Assembly (NCBI RefSeq): GCF_030580955.1
Contig: NZ_JAUQON010000005.1
Span: 186,001 to 250,000, forward strand
Source: Hymenobacter convexus
Lineage (GTDB): Bacteria > Bacteroidota > Bacteroidia > Cytophagales > Hymenobacteraceae
Reading direction: 5' to 3'
Length of the DNA: 64,000 bases
Shown: in pieces, positions 26,192 through 35,196 of the stretch
How the letters are laid out: each line of letters begins with the position of its first letter
How positions within the stretch are numbered: the first letter of the stretch is position 1
Program-made: the position numbers and the translations under genes
The notes under the pieces: generated by a model
Told to the model about the DNA's origin: nothing
Databases searched by the model: none
Seen by the model: only the letters and a program-made list of their open reading frames with translations

Positions 26192-27700
26192 GTGAATACG
26201 TTCTCCACCCTAGCTATTGTGCGGCGATGCCTGGCCCTTGGCCTGGCCGTGGCCCTGCCGTGGTGCAGCTCCGCGCCAAATGACCAACCGGCTGCTACTG
26301 GCCCGCCGGGCCGGGAGGTGCCGGGCATCCACCAGCCTATTGCGCAGGAGGTGCCGGTTGCGGCGCTGATTGCGGCCTTGCTCGATACCAGCGCCGCCGG
26401 CAGCGCCCGCGCCGCCGATGCGCGCCGGGGCCTGCAAGCCGGGCCGGAAGTGCGCGCCCTGTTCGGTCCGGCCTGCGCGCCGGTCTGGACTACGGCCGAC
26501 AGCCTCACCGCGACCGCCTCGGCGGCGTGGCAGCAGCTGCGCCGCGCGGCGGAATTTGGCCTGCCGGCCGACTACGTGCCGGCGGCCCTGGCGGACTTGC
26601 GCGATTCGTTGGCCTTGCCGGCCGCGCCGGACCGGCGCGCCGGGCAGCGGGCCCGGCTGGAAATTCAGCTCAGCGACGCGGTACTGCGCCTGATGCGCGA
26701 CCTGCACCGCGGCCGGCTGCACCCCCGCGACGAGCCCGCGCGGGACCGGGCAGGGGCGAAGTGGCAGCCCGTAACAGAATTGAGGGCCGCCCTGAGCCGG
26801 GGCAGCGTGGTGGCCGCCATGCGCTCGGGCCAGCCCACCAACCGCGAGTACCGCGCGCTACAGCGGGCGCTGGCGCAGTGGCTGGCCCGGCCCGTGCCGG
26901 CCGACTCGGCCGCCCCGTACCAGGCCCGCTTCGAGCAGGCCGGCGTGGCCCTGGAGCGCTGGCGCTGGGAGGCCTGGGCGCCCACTGCGGAGTACATTTT
27001 CATCAACCTGCCGGCTTATGAGCTGCAGGTGGTGGCGCACGATTCGGTGCGGCGGCGCCACCGCGTCATCATCGGCAAACCCGAAACGCCCACCCCCACG
27101 CTCAGCAGCGTCATCCGGTACTTCACCCTGGCCCCGGACTGGCACGTGCCGCACTCCATTGCCACCAAAGAAATATTGCCGCGCCTGCGGGAAAATCCCG
27201 GCTACCTGACCCTGAATAACCTAACCCTGTACGACGAGCGCGGCCGCTGGCGCGACCCGTTCAGCGTGCGGTGGGGGGCGGTATCGGCGGCGCATTTTCC
27301 CTACGCCATCCGGCAGGCGCCGGGCTGCGAAAATGCCCTGGGCAACGTGGTGTTTCGGTTTGCCAACCCGTATTCGGTGTATTTGCACGACACGCCCACG
27401 CGGCAGTTTTTTGAGCGGCCCGTCCGCGCCCTCAGCCACGGCTGCATCCGGCTGGCCGAGCCCCTGGCGCTGGCCGCCTACCTGCTGCGCCGCGAAGGCC
27501 GCCCCGTGCAGCTGCCCAGCGAGGCCGAGTGCGCCCGCCAGCCAACCCCGCGCGACGTGCGCCTCACCCGCCCGCTGCCGCTGTTCGTGCGCTACGCTAC
27601 CTGCGTGGCCGAGGGCGGCCAGCTGCGCTTTTTTCCGGACGTGTACCACCGCGACGAGCGGGTGCGCCGGGCGCTGTTTGGCGCCGCAGCAAAGCCCTGA
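26192..27700 (+). CDS. L,D-transpeptidase (YcbB/LdtD type)
   Basis: 502 residues from a GTG. A hydrophobic leader (RRCLALGLAVALPWCSS) is followed by a peptidoglycan-binding-like scaffold and the YkuD catalytic domain with IGKPETPTP, NALGNVVFRFANPYSVYLHDTP (shown in part) and the active-site SHGCIRL (Cys418). It should form 3-3 cross-links in peptidoglycan in the periplasm, a modification typical of stressed or non-growing cells. A lipobox is not convincing (PWC). The gene lies 35 bases after the ATPase gene. Confidence 0.88.
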   Translation: MNTFSTLAIVRRCLALGLAVALPWCSSAPNDQPAATGPPGREVPGIHQPIAQEVPVAALIAALLDTSAAGSARAADARRGLQAGPEVRALFGPACAPVWTTADSLTATASAAWQQLRRAAEFGLPADYVPAALADLRDSLALPAAPDRRAGQRARLEIQLSDAVLRLMRDLHRGRLHPRDEPARDRAGAKWQPVTELRAALSRGSVVAAMRSGQPTNREYRALQRALAQWLARPVPADSAAPYQARFEQAGVALERWRWEAWAPTAEYIFINLPAYELQVVAHDSVRRRHRVIIGKPETPTPTLSSVIRYFTLAPDWHVPHSIATKEILPRLRENPGYLTLNNLTLYDERGRWRDPFSVRWGAVSAAHFPYAIRQAPGCENALGNVVFRFANPYSVYLHDTPTRQFFERPVRALSHGCIRLAEPLALAAYLLRREGRPVQLPSEAECARQPTPRDVRLTRPLPLFVRYATCVAEGGQLRFFPDVYHRDERVRRALFGAAAKP

Positions 27701-27738
27701 ATGCGCCCGAGCACCCGGGTAGAAGTAGCCCCAGCCGG

Positions 27739-27754
27739 CCTGACGAAAATCAGG
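27739..27754 (+). promoter_or_regulatory. Putative FNR/CRP-type operator upstream of the BON-usp operon
   Basis: CCTGACGAAAATCAGG: five-base perfect arms CCTGA/TCAGG with N6. GAATTTTG (27798-27805), a -7-like element, starts 51.5 bases from the centre. The first likely gene of the unit is the 33-residue protein at 27859. This is one of the best sites by symmetry. Confidence 0.65.
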
Positions 27755-27858
27755 CGCCGAGCTAATCACCGTCAGAGGATTGCGGGCCGGAAAATGAGAA
27801 TTTTGGGATGTTCACCTTACTCCCCAAAGCTTCGGTAGCGGGCCCTTTAACCAAGATT

Positions 27859-27960
27859 ATGATTACGCCTTCTCTCATGTTTTCGGTGATGCTGCTGGCC
27901 GTGCTGGCCCTCACCAGCGCCTACTACCACGGCCGCTCGCACGGCCCCGAGGCCCGGTAG
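27859..27960 (+). CDS. 33-residue single-helix membrane microprotein
   Basis: MITPSLMFSVMLLAVLALTS then AYYHGRSHGPEAR: one hydrophobic helix and a short basic/His-rich tail. It begins about 50 bases after the putative -7 element and precedes the BON gene by 76 bases. A similarly placed 36-residue membrane protein precedes the second BON gene (61677-61787), which supports both being real although the sequences differ. Function unknown; small single-span proteins often modulate a larger membrane partner, for example a transporter. Confidence 0.5.
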   Translation: MITPSLMFSVMLLAVLALTSAYYHGRSHGPEAR

Positions 27961-28036
27961 CCGCTCTGGCCTGCGCGCCGATTGGCCGCGGCCAGCTGCG
28001 CTCTTCCTTTCCCATTCTCCCTAATTCCTTACTGCG

Positions 28037-29518
28037 ATGCAAACCCTCGAAAGTCCTTCGCGCAGCGGCGCGGAACTGCGGGCCGATGCCGAAATTACGG
28101 CTGCCGTCGAACGCCATTTTATCACCAGCAAGGACGTGACTTCGCATCTGATGGAGGTCTCGACCCAGGAGGGCATCGTGGAGCTGACCGGCGCGGCCGG
28201 CAGCCTGCTGGCGCGCCGCCGGGCCGAGGAAATTGCCATGGCCGTGCGCGGCGTGCGCGGCGTGGTGAACGAGCTGGTGGTGAATGCCGACGATGTGCCC
28301 GATTCTCAGCTCCATCGCGACGTGGAGCACGCCCTGGCCGACGACTCGGTGGTGCGCGACTACCACCTGCGGGTGTACGAGTCGGGCGGCACGGTCTGGC
28401 TCACGGGCACGGTGCGCTCGTGGCCGGAAAAGCAGCTGGCCCTGCGCGCCGTGGAAGGCGTGCGCGGCGTGCGCCACATCCAGGCCGACCAGCTGCGGGT
28501 GAACCGCGACGGGCCGCCCAAGCCGGACGCAGACATTACCGCTCAGCTGCTGGAGGTGCTCGACTGGGACGTGCGAGTGAATAAAAGCCTGGTCCAGGTG
28601 CGCACCAACGACCGGGTGGTGCACCTGACGGGCACCGTGGGCTCGCTGGCCGTGAAGCACCGCATCGAGGGCCTGGCTTTGGAGCTGGGGGCGGCCCGGG
28701 TAGACGGCCGCGACCTGTTTGTGGCCCGCTGGGCGCTGGCCCCCGAGCTGGGGCGGGAAGAAGACCTGGAGCGCACCGATGAAGCCATTGAAAAAGCCGT
28801 GCGCGACACTTTCCGGCGCGACCCGCGCCTGCAGGAGGCGAACCCGCTGGTGCAGGTGCAAAAGGGCGCCGTGACGCTGAGCGGGACCGTGGGCAACCTC
28901 CGCGCCCGCCTCTGCGCCGAGCACGACGCCCGCCACGTGGCCGGCGTGCGCGAGGTGCACAACCAGCTCACCGTAAGCCATGGCCGGTTCTGGTCGGATG
29001 ACTACCTGCGGCAGCGGGTGGCCGCCGCCCTGCGCCGCGACCCTTACCTGAGTAGCTACCACTTCAGCGTCAGCCTGCTCAATGGTCGGGCCAGCGTGCA
29101 CGGCTGGGTGAACCACCGCTTCGAGCAGGAGCAGGTCTACGACGTGGCCGTGGGCGTGAATGGGGTAGTGGACGTGGAAAACCAGGTAGCGGTGTACCCC
29201 GACGGCCACCGGGCGGCCCAGGCCCTGGCCGGCGGCCTCACCGGGGACCTGTCAGTGGCTGAAGCGACTGTACCGGACGACAAGCTGGCCGAGAACATTC
29301 GCGCCCGCTATTCTTGGTCGGCCCTGCTGCACGACCAGGCCATTGAAGTGGCCGTGGCCCGGGGCCGCGTCACGCTCACCGGCACGGTCGACTCGTGGCT
29401 GGAGCGCCAGCAAGCTGCCCGCGAAGCCCACGAGGTGGGGGCCCGCGACGTGAACAACCACCTGCGGGTCTGGCGCGCGGCGCCGACGCTGAGTGCGCCC
29501 CTGGTTGCGGCCTCTTAA
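28037..29518 (+). CDS. Protein with six BON domains
   Basis: 493 residues built from about six BON repeats (approximate limits 18-84, 90-160, 170-240, 255-325, 328-398, 415-480). Each shows the pattern G-x-V-x-L-x-G-x-V then a central helix and GVRGV-x-N. There is no signal peptide or membrane segment, unlike periplasmic OsmY, so it appears cytoplasmic. BON domains are thought to bind lipid surfaces or small ligands. A paralogue with the same domain count is encoded at 60159-61604. The gene is followed by a small gene and three usp genes. Confidence 0.88.
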   Translation: MQTLESPSRSGAELRADAEITAAVERHFITSKDVTSHLMEVSTQEGIVELTGAAGSLLARRRAEEIAMAVRGVRGVVNELVVNADDVPDSQLHRDVEHALADDSVVRDYHLRVYESGGTVWLTGTVRSWPEKQLALRAVEGVRGVRHIQADQLRVNRDGPPKPDADITAQLLEVLDWDVRVNKSLVQVRTNDRVVHLTGTVGSLAVKHRIEGLALELGAARVDGRDLFVARWALAPELGREEDLERTDEAIEKAVRDTFRRDPRLQEANPLVQVQKGAVTLSGTVGNLRARLCAEHDARHVAGVREVHNQLTVSHGRFWSDDYLRQRVAAALRRDPYLSSYHFSVSLLNGRASVHGWVNHRFEQEQVYDVAVGVNGVVDVENQVAVYPDGHRAAQALAGGLTGDLSVAEATVPDDKLAENIRARYSWSALLHDQAIEVAVARGRVTLTGTVDSWLERQQAAREAHEVGARDVNNHLRVWRAAPTLSAPLVAAS

Positions 29519-29533
29519 ATAAATATTCCAGCT

Positions 29534-29755
29534 ATGAGATATCCTTCGCAGCCCCTCTTTTCTACTTCTTTCCAAAGAGCTGACGATGCTGCCCAGCTTG
29601 TCAGCGCCGACACGCGCCAGCGCACGCTGGAGGCCGACGCCGCCATGGCCCTCGACGACTGGGAAGACTACTATCCGCAGCCCGTTGCGCCGGCGCCTGC
29701 CGCCGCCGCCCCTGGCCAGAAGCTGCTGGCGCCGGCCCTTGTCCTTTTGCCTTAA
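29534..29755 (+). CDS. Small hypothetical protein in the BON-usp operon
   Basis: 73 residues, MRYPSQPLFSTSFQRADDAAQ..., acidic in the middle (LEADAAMALDDWEDYYPQP) with an Ala/Pro-rich tail. It starts 15 bases after the BON stop and ends 21 bases before the next usp start, which suggests translation within the operon. No recognised domain. It could be non-coding filler, but tight spacing favours a gene. Confidence 0.45.
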   Translation: MRYPSQPLFSTSFQRADDAAQLVSADTRQRTLEADAAMALDDWEDYYPQPVAPAPAAAAPGQKLLAPALVLLP

Positions 29756-29776
29756 CCCTTTTATGCCCCGCTGGCC

Positions 29777-30601
29777 ATGAGTGCTTCCCTCGTTGTTCTG
29801 ACCGATTTCTTCGCCGTTTCCAACCGCGCGCTTTCGTACGCCGCCGGGCTGGCCGTGCCCCTCAATGCCCACCTCGTGCTGCTGCACGTGTGCCACGACG
29901 GCCTGCTGGCCCCGGCCGAATACCACGCCGGCCACACCCGCGCGGGCGCGCAGCACACGCGCCACGCCCTGGAAAAGCTGGCCGCCAACCAGCCCGTGCC
30001 CGCCGAGGTAGACATCACCGAGGAGTTTCTGCCCGAAGCCGTGCAGGAGGTGGTGCGCCGGCACCAGCCGCTGCTGCTGGTGCTGGGCCGCCCCGGCCTG
30101 GCCCACGCCCCGGAAGAAATCATCGTGAGCACGGCCATGGACCTGCTGCGCCAAGCGCCGCACCCGCTGCTGGTGGTGCCCACCGTGGGCTGGGACGCGT
30201 TTCCGCCGCGCCGCCTGCTGCTGGCCGTCGATGGGGAACCCTTCCACCTGTACCCCCACCAGGGCGTGGTGCAGCGCCTGCTGCAAGCCACCGACGGCAC
30301 CCTCGACGTGGTGCACATCGCCGCCGAGGACAGCGCCCGCCCCGACGCCGTGGCCATCCTCGACCGCCTGCTGAAAAACAACATCGTGGACGAGCTGCCC
30401 GACGCCGGCCGCTTGCACGAGGTGCGCCGCCAGCACATTGCCGGGGGCATTCTGGAAGAAGCCGCCCGCCAGGAAGCCGACCTGCTGGTGGTGGTGGCGC
30501 GGCGCCACAGCCTGCTCGGCAGCCTGTTCCACCGCAGCGTCACGGCCCAGCTCATCCAGGAAAGCCCCATTCCGGTGCTGCTGCTGCCGGCCCGGGACTG
30601 A
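29777..30601 (+). CDS. Universal stress protein, tandem UspA domains
   Basis: 274 residues. First domain SLVVLTDFFAVSNRALSYAAGLAVPLNAHLVLLHV; second domain ends ADLLVVVARRHSLLGSLFHRSVTAQLIQESPIPVLLLP. It is very close in layout to the Usp at 59295-60119 (both start ...TDFFAVSNR(A/T)LSYAAGLAVPL), so the two BON-usp loci look like duplicates. First of three consecutive usp genes. Confidence 0.92.
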   Translation: MSASLVVLTDFFAVSNRALSYAAGLAVPLNAHLVLLHVCHDGLLAPAEYHAGHTRAGAQHTRHALEKLAANQPVPAEVDITEEFLPEAVQEVVRRHQPLLLVLGRPGLAHAPEEIIVSTAMDLLRQAPHPLLVVPTVGWDAFPPRRLLLAVDGEPFHLYPHQGVVQRLLQATDGTLDVVHIAAEDSARPDAVAILDRLLKNNIVDELPDAGRLHEVRRQHIAGGILEEAARQEADLLVVVARRHSLLGSLFHRSVTAQLIQESPIPVLLLPARD

Positions 30602-30661
30602 TTATAGCGGCGCGCTGCCCGAGTGCCGGGCCGCGGCCTTCCACTGCAAACGCCTGAAGCC

Positions 30662-31522
30662 ATGACTCCCAACCTTGTTGTTCTGACCGATTTTTCGCTG
30701 GCCGCCGAGCGGGCCCGGGCCTACGCCGCCGTGCTGGCCGCGCCGTTGAAAGCCGAAGTGCATCTCGTGCACATCTACTTTCTCCTGCCCATCGCCACCG
30801 AGTACGGCTTGGTGGTGCCCATGCACGACGACCGGTACGTGCCCGAAACCCAGCGCCACCTGAAGCAGGTGGCCGACACCATGCCCGTGCCCGCCACCGC
30901 CGAGGTGCTGGAAGCCGACTGGCCCGGTGCCATCGAGGAGGCCCTGGACAAGTACCGGCCCGTGCTGGTGGTGGCCGGGCTCACGGCTATCAGCGGCTGG
31001 CTCAGCGAATGGCTGGGCAACCGCGCGCAACCCCTGGCCCACCAAACCGGCTACCCGCTGCTGCTCGTGCCCGAACACCTGCCCGACAGCGCCCTGCACC
31101 TGCCCCAGCGGCTGGCCCTGGCCGTGCAGGACTGGCCGTTTCGGCTGATGCCGCAGGCCCGGGCTGTGGCCCCGCTGCTCGATGCGCTGGCGCTGGACGT
31201 GGTGACCGTTACGGTGTTGACGCCCGAAGAAAGCACGGGCGGGTGGGAAGGCTTGCGCGCCGCCCAGGCCTGTGGCCTGGCGGCCGTGATGCCCCAGTGC
31301 GGCCTCTACAAAGTGGTGAGCGAGCGGCCCGCCACCGGCGTGCTGCATGCCGTGGACGAGCTGGAGGCCGACCTGCTGGCCCTGCTCGACCAGGACCACG
31401 GCGTGATGCACAAGCTCTTCGACGGCAGCGTGATTGACCACGTGCTGCGCCACACCCATGTGCCGGTGCTGCTGCTGGCCGCCCATCTGACCGCGCCCAG
31501 CCCGGTGCTATTGGAGGGCTGA
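30662..31522 (+). CDS. Universal stress protein, tandem UspA domains
   Basis: 286 residues from the ATG at 30662. First domain PNLVVLTDFSLAAERARAYAAVLAAPLKAEVHLVHI; the C-terminal end is DLLALLDQDHGVMHKLFDGSVIDHVLRHTHVPVLLL, a divergent version of the family ending (KLFDGSV in place of SLFHRSV). Ligand binding may therefore differ from its neighbours. Middle gene of three usp genes in a row. Confidence 0.9.
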   Translation: MTPNLVVLTDFSLAAERARAYAAVLAAPLKAEVHLVHIYFLLPIATEYGLVVPMHDDRYVPETQRHLKQVADTMPVPATAEVLEADWPGAIEEALDKYRPVLVVAGLTAISGWLSEWLGNRAQPLAHQTGYPLLLVPEHLPDSALHLPQRLALAVQDWPFRLMPQARAVAPLLDALALDVVTVTVLTPEESTGGWEGLRAAQACGLAAVMPQCGLYKVVSERPATGVLHAVDELEADLLALLDQDHGVMHKLFDGSVIDHVLRHTHVPVLLLAAHLTAPSPVLLEG

Positions 31523-31548
31523 TAATCAATCATTAATAATCCATCGTC

Positions 31549-32439
31549 ATGGCCCTCACGCTCATCGTTCTTTCGGGCTTTTACGAGCCCGCCCGGCACG
31601 CCATTCGCTACGCCGAAACCCTGGCCCAGGCCGTGCACGGGCAGCTGGTGCTGCTGCACGTCAACCGCGCCTCGCTCTTCGACCCCTACGAGCTGGTGGG
31701 AGCAGTGGGGGAGAAGTACCACCGGCAGGAGCTGCAGGGCCAGACCGAAACGGCCGCCGCCCTGCGCGAGCTGGCCCAGGGCCTGCACGTGCCGGCCAGC
31801 GTGGAAATGGCCACCGACCTGCTGCCCGACGTGGCCCGCGAGCTGGCCGCCCGCTACGGTCCGGCTCTGTTCGTGCTGGGCCAGCCCGACGAAAACCACC
31901 CCGATTTTGCCGGCATGACGGCCATGTGCGCCGAGCTGCTGCGCGCCGGCCACTTTCCGGTGCTGGCCGTGCCCACCACGGCCCCGGCCGGAAAGCCGCC
32001 CCGCCGCTTCCTGGTTGGAGCCGACCGCGAACCGTTCGTGCTAGCCCCGGCGGCCGAGGCGCTGCGCCCGGCGCTGGCGCTGCTGGCCACCGAGGTGCTG
32101 GTGGCCCACGTGTCGGACGGCGTGGAGGACGACGACGGCTGCGCCGCGGCCCTGCACGCCGTGCGCAGCAGCGCGCTGCTGGAGTTCAGCAAGCCGGAGC
32201 TGCGCGGCTACTGCGACGGCGACTACGCCGAGGGCCTGCTCACCGCCGTGCAGGAAACGCGGGCCGACGTAGTGGTGGTGGTGGGCCGCCAGCGCAGCTT
32301 CATGAGCGACCTGTTTCATCGCAGCGTGACGGCCCGGTTGCTGGAGAACTGCCCCGTGCCGGTGCTGGTGCTGCCCACCGCTTCATCGAAACCCCGCCTC
32401 ACCGCGGCCGAGCACGCCGCCGCCGTCCAGCAGGAGTAG
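31549..32439 (+). CDS. Universal stress protein, tandem UspA domains
   Basis: 296 residues. Begins TLIVLSGFYEPARHAIRYAETLAQAVHGQLVLLHV (the usual TDF is replaced by SGF) and ends VVVVGRQRSFMSDLFHRSVTARLLENCPVPVLVLP. The stop codon lies inside the left arm of a long palindrome (32436), so the transcript end can fold into a hairpin immediately behind this gene. Confidence 0.9.
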   Translation: MALTLIVLSGFYEPARHAIRYAETLAQAVHGQLVLLHVNRASLFDPYELVGAVGEKYHRQELQGQTETAAALRELAQGLHVPASVEMATDLLPDVARELAARYGPALFVLGQPDENHPDFAGMTAMCAELLRAGHFPVLAVPTTAPAGKPPRRFLVGADREPFVLAPAAEALRPALALLATEVLVAHVSDGVEDDDGCAAALHAVRSSALLEFSKPELRGYCDGDYAEGLLTAVQETRADVVVVVGRQRSFMSDLFHRSVTARLLENCPVPVLVLPTASSKPRLTAAEHAAAVQQE

Positions 32440-32544
32440 CGCGGACGTTTAGTCCGCGCCCTGGCCCGTTGAAAAGGAGTGCGCTTTTAGGGCCGCCCGC
32501 AGCTTGGATGGCGTGCTGAGCCGCGGACTAAACGTCCGCGCTAC
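32436..32544. repeat. Nested palindromic repeat (GCGGACGTTTAGTCCGC class)
   Basis: Perfect 23-base arms at 32436-32458 and 32522-32544. Each arm contains its own inverted repeat, GCGGAC-gttta-GTCCGC, so each can fold alone or the two can pair together. The left arm includes the stop codon of the preceding usp gene. The right arm ends 25 bases before the ATPase start. Confidence 0.92.
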
Positions 32545-32569
32545 GTCACTTTTCTCACCCCCTGCAATC

Positions 32570-35059
32570 ATGGACTCCATGCCGCTGGTTGAAAGAGGAC
32601 TTCCCACAACGGATGCCGTGGCTCGTTCCCGGGCCGCGCACGGCCGCAACGTGTTTGCCGTGGCCGGCCGGGCGGGGTGGCTGGGCACGATGCGGGAGGT
32701 CGTCACGGAGCCCATGTTTTTGCTGCTGCTGGCCGCTTGCGCCCTCTATTTTTGCATGGGGCAGGTGGAAGAAGGCAGCACGCTGGTGGTGGCCCTGCTG
32801 CTGGTGGCGGGCATTTCGGTGTACCAGGGCGTGCGCAGCGACCGCGCCCTGGCCGCCCTGCGCGAACTGACCCAGCCCCGCGCCCAGGCCTGGCGCAACG
32901 GCGCGCTGGTGCAAGTGCCCGTGGAAGACCTGGTGGTGGGCGACGCCGTGCTGGTGGAAGAAGGCAGCCGCCTGCCCGCCGACGGCACCGTGGACGCCGC
33001 CAACGATTTTGCCGTCGACGAGGCCATCCTCACCGGCGAGGCCGTGCCGGTGGCCAAGCTGCCCGGCCAGCCCGTTTTTGCCGGCACCGGCGCGGTGTCG
33101 GGCAGCGCCTGGCTCACCCTCACCGCCGTGGGCGAGCACACCGAACTGGGCCGCATCGGGCGCAGCCTCGACGCCATTGGTACCGAAAAAACACCGTTGC
33201 AACTGCAGGTAAGCCGGTTTGTGACCCGCATGGCGTGGGCGGGCGTGGGCGCGTTTGCGCTGGTGTGGGGCATCAACTTCGCCCGCTCGGGCGACTGGGC
33301 CACGGCCCTGCTCTACGGCCTGACGCTGGCCATGTCCATCCTGCCCGAGGAAATTCCGGTGGCGTTCAGCAGCTTCATGGCTTTGGGTGCGGCCCGCCTC
33401 AGCCGCGCCGGCGTGCTCACCAAACAGCCCCAGACCGTGGAAAGCCTGGGCTCGGCCACGGTAATTTGCGTCGATAAAACCGGTACTATCACCCAGCCCG
33501 GCATGCGGGTGCAGCAGGTGTACGACGGCGCCGCCGGGACGCTGCTGCCCTTGGCCGGGCCGTTGCCCGCCTCGGCCGTGGCCGTGCTCACCTACGCCCA
33601 CTGGGCCAGCGAAACCAAGCCCTTCGACCCCATGGAAAAAGCCCTGGCCGCCGCCTGCGCTGCCCACGCGCCGGCCGTGGTCGCCGCCGTGTACCCCATG
33701 GTGCACGAGTATCCGTTGGCTGGCACCCCGCCCATGATGACGCACGTGCGCCGCGCGCCCACCGGCCAGCTGCTGGTAGCCGCAAAGGGCGCTGTGGAGC
33801 ACGTGGTGGCCGTGTGCCACCTGGCCCCGGCGGTGGCCGGGCAGGTGCGCGACCTCACCCGAAAACTCTCGGCGCAGGGCTTCCGGGTGCTGGGCGTGGC
33901 CCGGGGCGCGGCCCCGTCGGAAGTGGGGTTTCCGGCGCAGCAGGACGACTTTGCCTGGTCGTTTCTGGGTCTGGTGGCACTAGAAAACCCGCCCAAGGCC
34001 AACGCTGCGGCGGTGATTCAGGCTTTTGGCCAGGCCGGTATTCAAGTGAAGATGATAACCGGCGACTTTCCCGAAACGGCCCAGGCCATTGCCCGGCAGG
34101 TGGGCCTGCCCGGCGCCGACACCCTGCTCACCGGCGCCGACGTGCTGGCCCTCGACGCGGCCACGCTGCGGCAGCGGGTGGGGGGCACGGCTGTGTTTGC
34201 CCGCATGTTCCCGGAGGCCAAGCTGCGGGTGGTCAATGCCCTGAAAGCCAATGGCGAAGTAGTGGCCATGACCGGCGACGGCGTAAACGACGCACCCGCC
34301 CTGAAGGCCGCCCACATCGGCGTGGCAATGGGCGGGCGCGGCACCGAAGTGGCCCGCCAGGCCGCCTCGCTGGTGCTGGTGCACGACGACCTCGCCAGCA
34401 TGGTAACGGCCGTGGCGGAGGGCCGGCGCATCTACCAGAACCTCACCAAGGCCATTTCCTACATCGTTTCCATCCACCTGCCCATCATCCTCACGGTAAC
34501 CGTGCCGCTGCTGGCCGGCTGGCCCCTGGCCAACCTGCTGGGCCCGGTGCACATCATTTTTCTGGAGCTGGTGATGGGCCCGACCTGCTCCATCGCTTTC
34601 GAAAACGAGCCCGCCGAAACCCACCAGATGCTGGCCCCGCCCCGGGTGCCCACGGCCACGTTTCTGGGCGGCGCGGCGCTGGGCCGGAGCCTGGCGCAGG
34701 GGCTGGGCATTGCCGCGGCGGTGCTGGCGGTGTACTACGCGGCCATGCGGTTGGGCCGCCCCGCGGCGGAAGTGCGCACGCTGGTGTTTGCCACGCTGGT
34801 GCTCAGCAACGTGGTGCTTACGCTGGTGAACCGCTCGTTCACGCTGCCGCTGTGGCGCACCCTGGCGGTGCCCAACCGGCTGCTCTGGCTCATGCTGAGC
34901 CTTACGCTGGCGCTGCTGCTCGGGGCGCTGGGCGTGCCGGCGGCGCGGGAATTGTTTGTCTTCGTGCCGGTGCCGGCGGCGGCGCTGGGGTGGTGCGCGC
35001 TGGCCGCGCTGCTGGGCGCGGGCGGGCTGGAGGTTTACAAGCTGCTGAAGCGGGAGTAG
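32570..35059 (+). CDS. Cation P-type ATPase of uncertain specificity
   Basis: 829 residues from the ATG at 32570. Phosphorylation motif CVDKTGTITQPG (Asp302), actuator ILTGEAVPV, and TGDGVNDAPAL. Helix 4 has SILPEEIPVAFSSFMALGA, i.e. PEE instead of PEGL. This separates it from the pumps at 23436 and 54665 and belongs to a group without a firmly known ion. It may be the last gene of the BON-usp unit, separated by the palindrome. Confidence 0.88.
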   Translation: MDSMPLVERGLPTTDAVARSRAAHGRNVFAVAGRAGWLGTMREVVTEPMFLLLLAACALYFCMGQVEEGSTLVVALLLVAGISVYQGVRSDRALAALRELTQPRAQAWRNGALVQVPVEDLVVGDAVLVEEGSRLPADGTVDAANDFAVDEAILTGEAVPVAKLPGQPVFAGTGAVSGSAWLTLTAVGEHTELGRIGRSLDAIGTEKTPLQLQVSRFVTRMAWAGVGAFALVWGINFARSGDWATALLYGLTLAMSILPEEIPVAFSSFMALGAARLSRAGVLTKQPQTVESLGSATVICVDKTGTITQPGMRVQQVYDGAAGTLLPLAGPLPASAVAVLTYAHWASETKPFDPMEKALAAACAAHAPAVVAAVYPMVHEYPLAGTPPMMTHVRRAPTGQLLVAAKGAVEHVVAVCHLAPAVAGQVRDLTRKLSAQGFRVLGVARGAAPSEVGFPAQQDDFAWSFLGLVALENPPKANAAAVIQAFGQAGIQVKMITGDFPETAQAIARQVGLPGADTLLTGADVLALDAATLRQRVGGTAVFARMFPEAKLRVVNALKANGEVVAMTGDGVNDAPALKAAHIGVAMGGRGTEVARQAASLVLVHDDLASMVTAVAEGRRIYQNLTKAISYIVSIHLPIILTVTVPLLAGWPLANLLGPVHIIFLELVMGPTCSIAFENEPAETHQMLAPPRVPTATFLGGAALGRSLAQGLGIAAAVLAVYYAAMRLGRPAAEVRTLVFATLVLSNVVLTLVNRSFTLPLWRTLAVPNRLLWLMLSLTLALLLGALGVPAARELFVFVPVPAAALGWCALAALLGAGGLEVYKLLKRE

Positions 35060-35097
35060 TGCCTTGAGGGCCAGCCCGGGAGGTCGCAGTCCCACGC

Positions 35098-35113
35098 CAT
35101 GATTTTAATCAGG
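35098..35113 (+). promoter_or_regulatory. Putative FNR/CRP-type operator upstream of ppsA
   Basis: CATGATTTTAATCAGG has the TGATT/AATCA core. TAGCTTTG (35157-35164), an exact TAnnTTTG -7 box, starts 51.5 bases from its centre, and the ppsA ATG follows at 35197. Confidence 0.7.
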
Positions 35114-35196
35114 CCAGGGGTTGAGAACGCGCAGTGCGGCCCGTGCGGCGGGTTTCTAGCTTTGTTTCAACCTCATTCTCAACTCCCGTTAGCGCC

